Positions 22,020-33,598 of a DNA stretch of 64,000 bases are shown piece by piece (within the stretch, counting starts at the first letter, position 1; the number at the start of each line of letters is the position of its first letter). The notes under the pieces are model-generated. The model was not told the origin of the DNA. It saw only the letters and a list, made by a program, of their open reading frames with translations, and ran no database searches. The stretch comes from Vandiemenella viatica (lineage: Eukaryota; Arthropoda; Insecta; Orthoptera; Morabidae), in the NCBI GenBank assembly GCA_031002005.1, contig CM061921.1:176150935-176214934 (forward strand). The letters run 5' to 3'. The translations under genes and the position numbers were made by a program.

Positions 22020-22400
22020 ACGTGCTCGGAAAGTAAGTGAAAAATAGAGAAATGAAAGGCGAAGTATGTGTATGAGAGGCGAGTTTATTAGCTGGGGAGC
22101 ACGCTGACGTTTAGGCCGTCACCTGCGTTAGCTAATTGGCGCTTCAAGTGAGAAGACGCAATTAACAATATGGCTCGGCGAGAGGAGGGCGCCCATGTTG
22201 CATATTTTGCTCGTGTTTGTGCTAATGAGGCTGAGATATCAGCGGGTAAAAGCCGGCAGCGAACGTGCTCGAGTAGGTCGGTGACGCCGAGCATTCGTTA
22301 GGCAGCACTCGGCCAGCTAATATAGCGCGGATCAGCCTCAGATAATGAGCCTAACTAAGTGCCAGGCTGCGAGCCATTTCAGGGCGCTACCGATACAAAC
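22020..22400. promoter_or_regulatory. Candidate intronic cis-regulatory block
   Basis: Clearly richer in G+C than the surrounding intron and packed with homeodomain-type ATTA/TAAT cores: GTTAGCTAATTGG near 22128, GCAATTAACAATA near 22158, GCTAATGAGG near 22220, AGCTAATATAG near 22314 and GATAATGAGC near 22341. No transposon features, and only a 43-codon ORF at 22170. The type call is inference; conservation in relatives would decide it. Confidence 0.3.
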
Positions 22401-25168
22401 GGCTCAAAAAATTTCGTATAACTCGTGAAAATTAATTGTACTGGAATACCGTAATTCTGAAAATTAAACTCAGCTGAAATGATTAAATGGCGGTATCTGT
22501 CGTGATTTTAATTTCGCTTTATTTTTTCTCAAGAAGTTGTACGTCGGCGACACTAGACAGGCGTCCGGTTGCACAGTCAATAACGAGATGTTATATTCGC
22601 CACGTGTCCTCCAGTTCCTTCTAGATTTTCATAATCTGTATGTTTAAATCAAAATGTAATATAGCAATGAACTTCGAAGATAAATGTCTCTAACACTAAC
22701 ATTCACCAACAAATGAAACAAACAAATTATTTATCACGGAGGGTAAATTGAACGGAAAGTTATTTTATTTGCTGAATATTCCTGTCTTGATAATTTCGTT
22801 CACATTCTCTGAGAGCCTGTTACTGAATTAGAGCAGCAAACTTAAAAAAAACGTTAGATTGAAGCTTTGTATTAATTGAATGAATGGAATTCTTACTGTC
22901 CATAAATACTTATTCTCTTACTTAAGCAGCAGGGTATTTCGCATTTTATTACACGGGTGGTGGGAATGACAAAGTTCGTGGATGATCTCACTTTACAAAT
23001 TCCAGAAGGTATCCTTTCTTTACATATGATCCAAATTTTCCACATGCACCAAATTTACTTTAACTCGCTCTTTAAAAATCATATAATGTAATTCTAGTGA
23101 AAAACCCTTATCTCGGTGGATAATTCAGATTCGTCTGTTCTGAGATAAGCAGGAAAAGACATTAAAATCGTTGTAACACGAAGTAACTGGTAATGACACA
23201 AAGATAAGTCAGCTGACTAGGTCTTAGAAATAGGAACTCAAAATTCTTTTCTCGATTGAGTAATTGTTTCTTTTTTCGATGTATAAGTTATAAAACACTA
23301 TATAAGTTACGGAATACAGTGACTTGGAGAGTGGGCTCGTTCCCAACGGGATTTAATTTTAACCATTACTTTGACGACTCCACCAATAAGCGATTTCCAC
23401 GATTAGATGAAGTTAATTTCTGCTTAAGGGATGTTTTTTTTACAATGCTGCCCACTACAAAAAGGTTGCAATTTTGCTAGAACTAGAAACTAATGGTTAG
23501 TACAGTAGTTGAGATTGACACTGAGAAAAACCATCATGTTACTTGTTTACAGAACGGAAGCAGTAACCGATTTATTCGTCGTTGTTGAATAAAAGATACA
23601 ACAGTACGTATTGTTTATTCGTGTGCATGTAACTACAACGCACCACCGTACATGTAAAATAAAGAACACCGTGACCAAGTAAGTACAGCTAATAAAAAAA
23701 ACAGTGAAACAGCGACATCCACAGCACTAGATTGGGTTCTATTCAAGTGTAACTGAAGGAGTACTTTAAAAAAAAACTTAGTTATGTATATTTCCTCAAC
23801 ACCACCGTGTACATTTACAGTCACTGTCGAAGCCCCATTTTACCAAAGTGATTGATACAGTTCAGAGTAAACAAAATATTTTCTGAACAAAAAATCATCA
23901 TGTAATCGTAGACTTTCGCGGCCAGAGTCAGTTGATTCTTAAATCTGGCATATGTGTATATAACATATACTCTTCTCAGCAAGCCACAAAAGAATACAGA
24001 AATTGTGAAATAACTTTAAAAAAATCGATTTTCTATGATTAGATTTCCTATAATACAATAAAATATTGCTATACTGCCATCGTATGACACTCTGTAGAAG
24101 CTATATTTTTCAATTGTTGATTTAAAGAAGGAATATTTCGAGACCTTACTCAGGCTACCAGTATTCAAAAATAGGATATCATCTAATTAGTTGGATTAAC
24201 AGCATTCTCGGAAGTCATTCAGTCGGTCATGTGCGAAAAATATTAGGCCTACGCGCACTTGCACACAGGGTAGGAGAGCCGCAAGATATCGCTGTATTTA
24301 AAGCACTAAATAAAATAAGAAAGGGCCTTCCAGATCTAGTGTGAATTTTCGAAAGATTCACATTGCGTTTACTTTAAAATTCTCTTGGAATCGTTGGAAT
24401 ACTGCCCAATTAACAACAAATGAAGGTCTGAAAAATGGGAATCAAAATGCAGTTGTAAAAATATAAATGTACGCGATTTTATTGGCTCAGAATTGTGAAT
24501 ATTTATATGTGAAATCTGTCTGTGCTATCGCTAGTACGCTCAAATAGTCTCAAGATTTACTGACAATTAAATGGAAGAAGAAAGACACATGCTATTAGTT
24601 GATGACACAAGTATGTTATTAAAAGCTAATGAATACAAAATTTGGAAGATGTGACAAATCTTAGTCTACTTAAAATAAAAATGTGCTTTAGTGTCTTAGA
24701 AAGTAATGATATAAAGTTCGCGTGTGAGCACATAATTATAGATTAAGTTTCCACACAAAATTTTTTAAAAAATCTGATACACTATTATTTAGAATCATTT
24801 CTGAAACAGTTAAAAACGAAAAAAGCTAAGATATTTCGCACTTTTCATTTCATTTCATTCTGTTTTATAGTCACCTCGCAGAGGAACCGTTAAAGGTTTC
24901 GGTTTTTGCTTCTCTTAGAATTAAATGTAGCTGTGGACATCATGAGAAAATCAGTTAGTACAATTTTTTACTTACAATGAAAGCATAGAACAAATATACA
25001 CCTTCACCTTCTCTAGCATTGACTTACTGGGGGCATACACAGTCACAAGAAATATAAAAGTCGTAAACAATAATAACCGTTGTCCATTCTATAAAAGGGT
25101 TAACATCGCAACTTGGAACCTTTACACCTTCTCATAATGTACAAAAACCACATTATCACAACATGGAC
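22401..25168. other. AT-rich intron, no element recognised
   Basis: About 2.8 kb without recognisable elements. Confidence 0.4.
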
Positions 25169-25179
25169 TGTTTGAATTC

Positions 25180-25181
<2 letters not shown>

Positions 25182-25221
<40 letters not shown>

Positions 25222-25453
25222 TAACAGTTTAACGTCCCTTTTTAACAACGTGGTCTTTAGAGACGGGAAAGGATGGGGGCAAGGAATGGGAAGGAATTCG
25301 GCCATGGCCTTTTTAAGGAAGCATCCCGGCATTCACCTGGAGTGATTTGGGGAAACCATGGAAAACCCAAATCTGGATGCCCGGACGGGGATTCGAACCG
25401 CCGTCCTCCCGAATGCGAGGCCAGAACGCTATCCGTTACACCACCACGCTCGG
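25182..25453 (-). mobile_element. SINE family 1, long-tail subtype, full-length
   Basis: Minus-strand copy with a long A tail (T run 25182-25220). Its tail GTAACAGTTTAACGTCCCTT is the reverse complement of that in the 2859-3100 copy. Perfect 13-bp target duplication TGTTTGAATTCTA at 25169-25181 and 25454-25466. Confidence 0.95.
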
Positions 25454-25520
25454 TGTTTGAATTCTAAATTATTTCACTCGCTAGAAGAAAGCGTATGTTA
25501 GAGTTCACAACCTACAAATT

Positions 25521-25718
25521 GACCGAGTGGTAACGCTCTGGCCTCGCATTCGGGAGGAAGGCGGTTCGAATCCCTTTCCAGCCATCCGGATTTGTGTTTT
25601 CCATGGTTTCCCAAAATCAGAAGGTCGAGTTTCTTCCCGCTCTTTGCCCCCAGTCCTTTCCCGCCTCTAATGACCTCGACGTCGACAGACGTAAAGCCAC
25701 AAGCAAAAAAAAAAAAAA
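25521..25718 (+). mobile_element. SINE family 1, internally deleted copy
   Basis: Shortened head (GACCGAGTGGTAACGCTCTGG), B box GGTTCGAATCCC, body lacking the usual segment after CAAAATCA, and a tail GACGTAAAGCCACAAGC plus A14. Only 54 bp separate it from the previous SINE's right TSD. No clear TSD. Confidence 0.85.
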
Positions 25719-27419
25719 GTTTTCATATAATGACTAGTGTAGTTTACATTTATTCATAACTCTTATTCAAAATGTGTTGGTTGGCACTAATAATTTATTT
25801 TCATATCAGCACATGTGTCCGTGCCTAAGTTGGATGTTTACTTGCCATTTATTGCAAAAAGGAAGCTCCAAAGAGATTCGAATCTTCCATAATTTCCTTA
25901 GATAAATATTTATTACGTTCTGGATAAGCGTGTAACGGTAAATGGCACGACGTGTGAAAAGATTGTCGTAACGCTGGTCATTCTAAACGAACCATAACGT
26001 AAGTCTCCCGTTGATCATATAATTCTTGATTGGCAGTGAAATATATTTTTATTGAGCGTTTGCATCTTTTCAGTGGAATGAATGGAACTGTATGTATCTC
26101 CGAGAAATATTGTAACATTTTAAAGGTCTCTTCACATAGATTAAAAATTAAAAGATAGGTACCAGGCTGTTTTTCTCGAAATAAATTATTTTATGATAAT
26201 TACACAATTTAAGGGTGATGCGTTTAAAGAAGAGAAACATTATTTATGCTTTATAATATTTCGTGACGGATTAAGAAAACCTCTGATGTCAGGTATTAAA
26301 CACGTGCCAACCAGTTGGAAGGAACAGGAGCAACTTGTAAGCTTATTGATACTCTCCCTGTTCTAATGGCAATGACGGCAGAGTGCAGAAAGCGAGAAAA
26401 TAAAAACAAAAATATTGGCATAATGCCCTCTGATGTTCTGTATTATTAAATAATCAAAAATTTAACAAAAATTCTGCTGAAATAATGCCAGTAATATGCG
26501 CTGTAATGGAATATGACGTTAAGAAAATCTCTTTTCTCATTATTTTATGAAGGAAAATTTCTAAAAGAGTCATTAATTACCCAAATAGTCGGGTAATAAA
26601 TAAGCATTCAAACGTATTGATTCTCTGCACACAGTAGCTCACAGGATATCTGACAAGTGCAATTGTTTTGTCAACACACCTCTCTCACTCAGAGGTTAAG
26701 GCGCTTGCTTGAATCCCGGCGGAGCTTGATCGTATGAGCCACGCCAGGACGCTGAAGAGGAATGCGTCACAAATCCTTGCCTACAATACCATACGCATTT
26801 ACTTTTTTACCTAATTTAAATTCTTATTTTACTAGGTGGCCCGCCTGAAATTTCACGAATGGTACATGATGACTAGAGACATGGGCGGTTAGGAAGAACC
26901 GGCTCGTCTGTAGACGAACTATCACTGATCAACGAAGCCTGGTACTTTAAACTATCGCAAGCCAGTAAGCTTGGTTGTTCATAATTTTCCTATTAACGAG
27001 TTTAATTTCCAAAAAATCCTTTCTTGATTAATGATTTTACCAAAGCGGAGAACATTAAAATGATACCTCATTATCGATGTTGGTTAAGTTTGAAGCGAGA
27101 AAGATAGCTCCTCACAAAAAAGTACTTTCAGACATAATACATTTGATTGTTTGGTTGAACGCAATAAAGAGAGCGATACGATCGACGTTAGTTGAGATTC
27201 GAATTTCTTCATTTTATGGTTTCAAGGCAGTTTCCCCTAATCATCTAGATTAATAAGAAAATAGAGAAACAGAACTTATATAGTTCAAACAGAGATGGCA
27301 AAACTTACATTCCTTCAGTTAAACATGGCCGATAGGTATACATGAATTTGAGCTGGAAAGGAAAAATATAAAACAGGAATGTGGAATACTGATGTTCGGA
27401 GAACGTTGAGAGGAAGTAT
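25719..27419. other. Intron, mostly unassigned
   Basis: No gene seen. A short SINE-like piece is listed separately at 26665-26770. Confidence 0.4.
26665..26770 (+). mobile_element. SINE family 2, head fragment
   Basis: CTCAGAGGTTAAGGCGCTTG and GAATCCCGGCGG resemble the A and B box regions of the SINE at 61180-61448, followed by ATGAGCCACGCCAGGACGCT which matches the same SINE's body. Short and diverged. Confidence 0.6.
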
Positions 27420-27428
27420 AAGAAGTAT

Positions 27429-27614
27429 ATTTTTCTTCCTCCTCGAGGTTATTAGAGGCGGGATGGTACTAGGGAAAAGGAACGGGAAGGAATTCGACCA
27501 TGGCATTTTTGACGGAAGCATCCCGGAGTGATTTGGGGAAACCATGAAAAACCTAAATCTGGATGGCCGGACGGGGATTCAAACTGCCGTCCTCCCGAAT
27601 GCGAGGCCAGAGCG
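27429..27614 (-). mobile_element. SINE family 1, 5'- and 3'-shortened copy
   Basis: Minus-strand body and head up to GCGAGGCCAGAGC. The A box part of the head and the A tail are missing. Target duplication AAGAAGTAT at 27420-27428 and 27615-27623 suggests it inserted in this shortened state. Confidence 0.85.
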
Positions 27615-27623
27615 AAGAAGTAT

Positions 27624-28149
27624 TAACAATTAAATACAATCATTACTTGGAATGCGGATAGAGAAACTCAGTTTCTTGAATCCAATACGACATGTTCAAG
27701 GGAGACAAATGACTTTCTTCTTTCACCTCTTAATGTATTATGTTTTATCTCAATATTTAATGAAGCAGCGTATTGAGTTGATAGATTTTTCTTCGTTCTG
27801 TATCTAATATCATGCATAACTATTTACTAATTAGGCTGGAATATGTTTTTACAGTTAGACTAAACCATAAAGTAGTTAGAGCTGGATCACTAACTGGAGT
27901 GTTTTGCTGTAGTAAACAGATTTGTCAAAAGAAATGATGCCTCTTTCCTATAGTGGACAGCGTCTGATGTCTTTCTCTGCCGATGGCCTTATCAACGTTA
28001 GAGGTAATGTTATATTTCATTTCATTAAGCATCTTTTGAAATATCAATTATAAAGGAAAAATTACATACATTTGGTAACGAATCTTACGGTTTTTACAGA
28101 TTATTTTTCGGTATTAATGTGTTTGAATCATTTTAAGGTTTTCTTAAAA
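27624..28149. other. Intron, no element recognised
   Basis: Nothing assigned. Confidence 0.4.
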
Positions 28150-28355
28150 AAACTAACTTAAGCCACAACTCGAAGTTTGACTGGATCCTCCTGAAGAAGG
28201 CATACTAAGCCATTTTGTCAGAAGTAGGACGGACAGTTCCTTTCCTCTGGGACCTACAGATTAGCGTGGAATCCGAACGAAGGAACTTCCTGGCGGATCT
28301 CACATGATCAAACACAACTCTTCATACGCAGGAGTGCTTGAAGCGATAACTTCCT
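28150..28355 (-). mobile_element. SINE family 2, tail and core
   Basis: Matches the SINE at 61180-61448 from its 3' end (AACTTAAGCCACAACTCGAAG on the plus strand) through GGATCCTCCTGAAGAAGGCA, the core GGGACCTACAGATTAGCGTGG and TCACATGATCAAACACAACT. The tRNA head is lost. Confidence 0.8.
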
Positions 28356-28534
28356 TGTTTTGGAACTTACGCCTGTTGTTTGTCACAAATACTATGAAAT
28401 ACTTTTCTGTGTTGTGACTATACCCCACACTTTGTGAAGGCAATATGGAACCAAGTGTTGACCAATTCTTATTGTAATGCTTGTGTGAACCCTAGGGCCA
28501 GACAAAAGGGTCAGAAAAAAGTGATTGAGCAATG

Positions 28535-29274
28535 GCAGAAACCATTACACATATACCAGAGCAATCGACGATTTCTATGACGGACACAGTGAAAATAGTA
28601 AACACGGCACTAACTGTATACTATTCTGAGGACGATTCCAACAATTAAGTAAGTACAATGCAGCTGCACAAAATATTGGTACTCAGCAATAGTAACAAAA
28701 CACAAACTTCATGTGGATTTAAAAGTAAAAACAAGAATAATAATAAAAAAAAACCCTCACCTCCAGAGTGAAAATACTTGTCACAAAGGTATAACTAGTT
28801 GAGTGGTAACCAATCAGAATCCAATTAAACTTCAGATGGAGAAAAACCTAACCATTTTGCAGGAAAAGACAACAACCAACGTTTTAGGAGTACTTCCTGG
28901 AGTGGAGATACACAGATAACACAGATAGAAACCATCATAATGCCAACCAAGCAAATTAGTAACAAAATAATACTCCTAACTCGATTCCGAACGAACTAGG
29001 AAGTGAGGACCATAACGTGGCCAACAACATGCACGAGGAAACAAGTATCAAGAAAATGATGTGTGAACATTCTACGTCGACGCTGAGTATATTAAACAAC
29101 ACGTGGTAACCACGGGGCACAACCTGGGAAGATTACACCCAAGGGCTAAAGACAAAATAATCAGGATGTAAGGAACGCTGTCGTCAATATCGCCCCAAAG
29201 GGAAAGAACTGTGTTAATGTACAGCTCAACAGTGTCAAATGTGTCAATACAGTAGCGTCAATTCAGCAGAGAGA

Positions 29275-29307
<33 letters not shown>

Positions 29308-30600
29308 TTCCACGGATACGCCTTGTCAAAGGGGAAATAATTTGAAATATAGAGACAAATCTTTCTGAACAAGACATACAAAATGAGATTGAATACCCTA
29401 CCAAAGTCTTAAAGGAGCGAAGGATCATGCGTAAAGTTGAAAGGAATGGCGTAAACGAACTTATACCAAGGCAGTTAGTACGTCTGACATTCGTTGGACA
29501 AAGACTACCACATTATACAACAATCTTCAGCATAAGATGCCCAGTTGAAACGTATGTGCAAAGGATGGCACAATGGATTAACTGTTTAAGGTATTGACAT
29601 GTCGAAGACCAATGACGAAGTTCTCCTCGTTGTGCTAAATGTTCAGGATCTCACAAGACAATTGAATGTGCGTGAAATGGTCCTCAAAAGTGTTTGCATT
29701 GTAATTTTAACCATCTAACAACTGACTGGGAATTCCCGGAATGCTGGAAACAAAAGCAAATTAAATACAATATTTCATACTTCAATATGACCTTAGAAGA
29801 AGCTTTGGCACGAGAGGACCCTATATCCTAGTCAAGACAGTGCCGACATTCCTACTGAATGATAAAAGCACCTCCCACTTCTGATAGGACGAGATGCCAA
29901 GGAAAATTTTTAATACGCTGTAGCCCAGGAAAGCGTCAACGTTTATTGCAAGATGCACGAATAATATGTCATGAAAAGTCTATACTATACACTCTCTTGC
30001 TCAGCATGAGGCCCTACCGTTCAAGGTTGCCCAAATGAACACTTTATGGGTCAATAACCAGCAGCACCTGCAGAAGAACAATACTTACCACTCAAGGTGC
30101 CTGACAGACGCCAAACTTCAGCCGGCCTGTTATACGCTCATCGCGCCCTCGTGCCGTTGATGAACGGTGAACAACCAACCACCATTGGACGACATCGCAA
30201 CTCGCTAAGCAGTCTTCCTCGCAGCCCGGGATTCAGTACCAGAGACCATTAGCAGCCTTCACCACACCCAACAGCTCGGAATGTGAAGAACACCGGCCAC
30301 CGCGTAGTAGATGCCACTCCACTACATCGTGCCTCTGAGTCAACAACAGCAGCAGCAGCCAACCCAGCCCAAAGGCAGAATACAGACCAGCTGTACCAAT
30401 TACCCCAACGGTAGCAAACAACGAAAGCAGACAGTATGGCTTTCTACCTCCGCTGTATACTGGCCCTCTACACCCTCACCCTTATAATCCAGTAATGACA
30501 TCACAGCTCGACACAATTGACAAAATTTGCGAGTTAATATGACCCAATCGGGAAATACCCCACAAAATGTAAGAAATATAATTAGTTGTATTCTTTCGTA
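28535..30600 (+). pseudogene. LINE A ORF1 (gag-like, zinc knuckles)
   Basis: The best-preserved part lies at 29475-29830. It reads LTFVGQRLPHYTTIFSIRCP, then CPVETYVQRMAQ, INCLRY, a CCHC-type knuckle CAKCSGSHKTIEC, and a second CLHCNFNHLTTDWEFPEC. This order (a PRE_C2HC-like segment followed by CCHC knuckles) is that of ORF1 nucleic-acid-binding proteins of I/jockey-group LINEs. Upstream text (28535-29300) contains many stops and is assigned only by position. Confidence 0.7.
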
Positions 30601-30608
30601 ACACATCT

Positions 30609-31444
30609 ATGGCTTCACAACAGGTTAATTGTGTCTTGTATTGGAACGCCAGGTCCCTGCGGTCCAACAAAGAAAGTTTCGAGCAGGCTCTAAAAATACA
30701 TAACGAATTTGTAAGGGCAGGGCAGGGAAACCTGGCTAAGGCCAGAAGAAAAACTAACATATACCATAAAGGCTGCAATATGGTCAAATGTGACAGGGTA
30801 TGTGGATATGGGGGTGCAGTCCTGCTCATTGAAAATGAATATAATACGTGGCCATTCATCTGGCCAGTAAAAATACAGCCTTTGATGCCTGTGCAGTTAG
30901 CTTCAAAGGCGAACACGTCAAGATAACGGTAGCAACCGTATATTTGGCACCCAATACAACTATCTCTAAATAACAATTGATAATGTTGTTAAGACAACTT
31001 CCACAACCCCGCATCATCATGAGTGACTTCACAGCCCACCATTCAGCTTGGAGAAGTAGCAAAACAGATCGAATGGGACGAATCCTTATGGAGGCAATAG
31101 AAGAAGAAAACCTGATAATTTTAAATAACAGTTCGGAAACCTGGATTACCAGGCCATCAGAAAGAAAGCCTGCAATGGATATTACCCTAAATTAACCATC
31201 GCTAGCCCAACTCTTTGACTGGAAAGTTCTCCAAGAACCATTAGGTTCGGATCATATCTCCATTCTGATTAGATTGACATACCGCAGACCGGATGAATGA
31301 GTACTTACCTCAACATAGAAATGGAATTTAGCTAAGGGTAATGGGATAAAATATCGTCAAACTATAAACACATACAGAAACAAAGACAGTACATCGGATG
31401 GCGGAAGAAAGAATTATAAGTTTGTTGTCATAACAATAGAGAGG
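30609..31444 (+). pseudogene. LINE A ORF2 endonuclease, cut by LINE B
   Basis: Starts with VLYWNARSLRSNKESFEQ (the asparagine-containing first APE motif), continues in other frames with CGYGGAVLLIENEYN, then IIMSDFTAHHSAWRSSK (the GD.NAHH block with G changed to S), ITRPSERKPAMDIT and LGSDHISILI, the last catalytic S-D-H block. The glutamate block is not preserved. It ends at the LINE B insertion. A few codons of the same ORF continue at 37738-37830. Confidence 0.8.
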
Positions 31445-31661
31445 CAGTCTGTAGCGAGCTCTCGGAGCAACAACTTCCTTGTAGTTTACGTTTCCTGGTG
31501 AAGTTATAACCGAGCTAGCTAAACGGTCGCGGTAAACAAGTAGTGTGTGTGTGGCAGACGTAATAGTTTACCAAGAAATACAATCTACGGTGTTCTAGGT
31601 GAAATAATCGATTGGTAATCGTGCTCATCTAACAGACTAGTCCGTGTGACCGTCACCGACA

Positions 31662-33598
31662 ATGTTCGGCGGGATGTACGGCGAAGGTGGAACTTGTGGC
31701 CTTCAGGACCACACATCAGAACTTGAAAATCATAGTGGCACGCCAACCGGGTCGGTAATTGCAGCCGCGTTGAACACAGTCAGCAACCAACAAACTGATG
31801 AAGCCATTCCAACCGAGACTGTGAATTATCAGTACAGTGTGGTACCAGACGATCCCATGCTTGGTAGCCAAAGCATAAGTAACAAGCCTGCTAAACGCCA
31901 GGTACCAACAGAAGAAGATGTAAGAAAATCAACCCATGCAGCAGAGAAAGTCGCACGGCTCTCAGCGATACATTCAGCAGCTCAGCAGCCGATGTCTACT
32001 GTCAACGCGACACCAACAACGTCAGCAACTCCAGTAGCACCAGTAGTACCAGCAACAACAGCAACACAAGCGGCAACTGCACCCTCCATTTCCGGCAGCA
32101 GTCAACAGGAAGCGCAGCAGAATACATCAAGCTACAGGTACGACGCAAGCGATAACGGCCCATTTATAGTTTTTGTAGAGGGGAAGGAGAAGAACATAGG
32201 CCGGTTACATCCAATGGTTATAGGAAAGCTACTACGTGAGCAAGGTATCCTAAGATCAAATCATCTTTTGAACATCACGAGTTCTGGTCGTAATAGAATA
32301 AAAATTGAAACAAACAGTAGTGCGGCGGCAAATAGCCTCGTAACATCGGAAGTCTTCGCTAGAAACAATATGGTAGCTTACATCCCAAAGTTCATGGTAC
32401 ACAAACAGGGTGTAATTAGGAACGTGGACATCTCCCTTAGCGACATAGTACTATCAGTGATAGAATGTGAGGCCCAAGTAGTAGGTATCCGACGGTTCAA
32501 TAAGAAAAGTTGTAAAACAAGGTAAACAGGAACTTACACCACTTCCCGTATGTGTATTAACATTTAAATCTCAGCTGCTGCCTAAATTGTCTACATCCAC
32601 GGGGTTCGCTGTAATGTTGAGGTTTATATCCCATCAGTTACCCAGTGTTACAAATGCTTGCGTTTTCGGTCATGGGAGCAATCAGTGCCGAAGCCAAACG
32701 CGCTGTGGTTTTTGTGCATCCGATCATAGCATTGAGTCATGTCCTAAAACGTCCCAACCTAAGTGTGCTCTGTGCTCTGGGCCAACACTTAGCCACAGAT
32801 CGACTGTGTCCCGTATATCAGAAGACGAGAGCCATAAAGCAATATATGGCGTTGAATAATGTCAGCTATAGCGAGGCCACAGCTATACATGAGATAAGAC
32901 CCTATGCTCAAGCTGCAGCCAACATCAACTTGCAGTACAATAGTCCAACTGAATTTCCGCCTCTGCCGGTCATGCACTCTTTTCCTGTCAACAACTACCA
33001 ACAACCAACCTACCAGCTAGCCTCATTTGATAATAGGCCATACACAAGGGCGGCAGCAACCTCTCCACAGATTGTCTCCCAATCTCCGGTTCTGTCTAGA
33101 CAACAGAACATGTCGCTGTTCCCCATGAGGACAACCCCGCAGAATAATCAGTCCAAGCCACTGCATGGGACAAACCCAGTCCCACTCAGACGAGACAACA
33201 TGGTACCTCCGGGAATTAATTCAACCAGTCCGTCCGACCTCAACAGATCACGACACATAGCAATACAAATAACTGGAAAGATTACCAGCAATATCACATT
33301 CCTAGCCAAAGACCAACGGTGCCCTTACAGAGTTAATTTAACCAGCACCGTCAATAACATGGAGGATCCTCCAGCCACATCAGACAGGCATCGCCTAATA
33401 GAAATAATGCTTAATTTCATTACCATGCTGCTACAGCAGATACAATCTGGTGGAGGGACACTCCCAATCGACGCAATAAGGGATAATATTAGTAGGATTA
33501 TAGAATCCACAAGCAACCTGCACGGTACAGAGGAAGAAAGAGTGTTAACCTCTCAGGATAATGGAGAAGATTTTGCAGTGGAACGCACGGTCTATTAG
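31662..33598 (+). pseudogene. LINE B ORF1 (gag-like RNA-binding protein), frameshifted
   Basis: The first frame (31662-32525) has a threonine/alanine/proline-rich low-complexity stretch (about residues 95-150), then an RRM-like or PRE_C2HC-like domain with IVFVEGKEKNIGRLHPMVIG. A frameshift near 32520-32650 leads to the zinc region, part in one frame (CVFGHGSNQCRSQTRCGFC, CPKTSQPKCALC) and the rest in another. The final frame (to 33598) is a proline/glutamine-rich tail. Its stop overlaps the ORF2 start by 38 bases in a different frame, a usual LINE arrangement that suggests coupled translation. Confidence 0.82.

Larger units (their letters stand above)
28430..31444 (+). mobile_element. LINE A (APE-type, gag-like ORF1), interrupted by LINE B
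   Basis: A degraded non-LTR retrotransposon with a zinc-knuckle ORF1 (28535-30600) and an ORF2 endonuclease (30609-31444). At 31432-31444 it is split by LINE B. The target sequence AACAATAGAGAGG is repeated after LINE B at 37725-37737, and the ORF2 frame resumes there (IER then VAS.LTPV, matching the same place in LINE B). An A29 run at 29277-29305 lies inside ORF1. It belongs to the same broad group as LINE B. Confidence 0.85.

Noticed and set aside
22170..22301. Short ORF (43 codons) beginning MARREEGAHVAYFARV
   Set aside because: No recognisable domain, no splice context in phase with the homeobox exons; probably chance within the candidate regulatory block.
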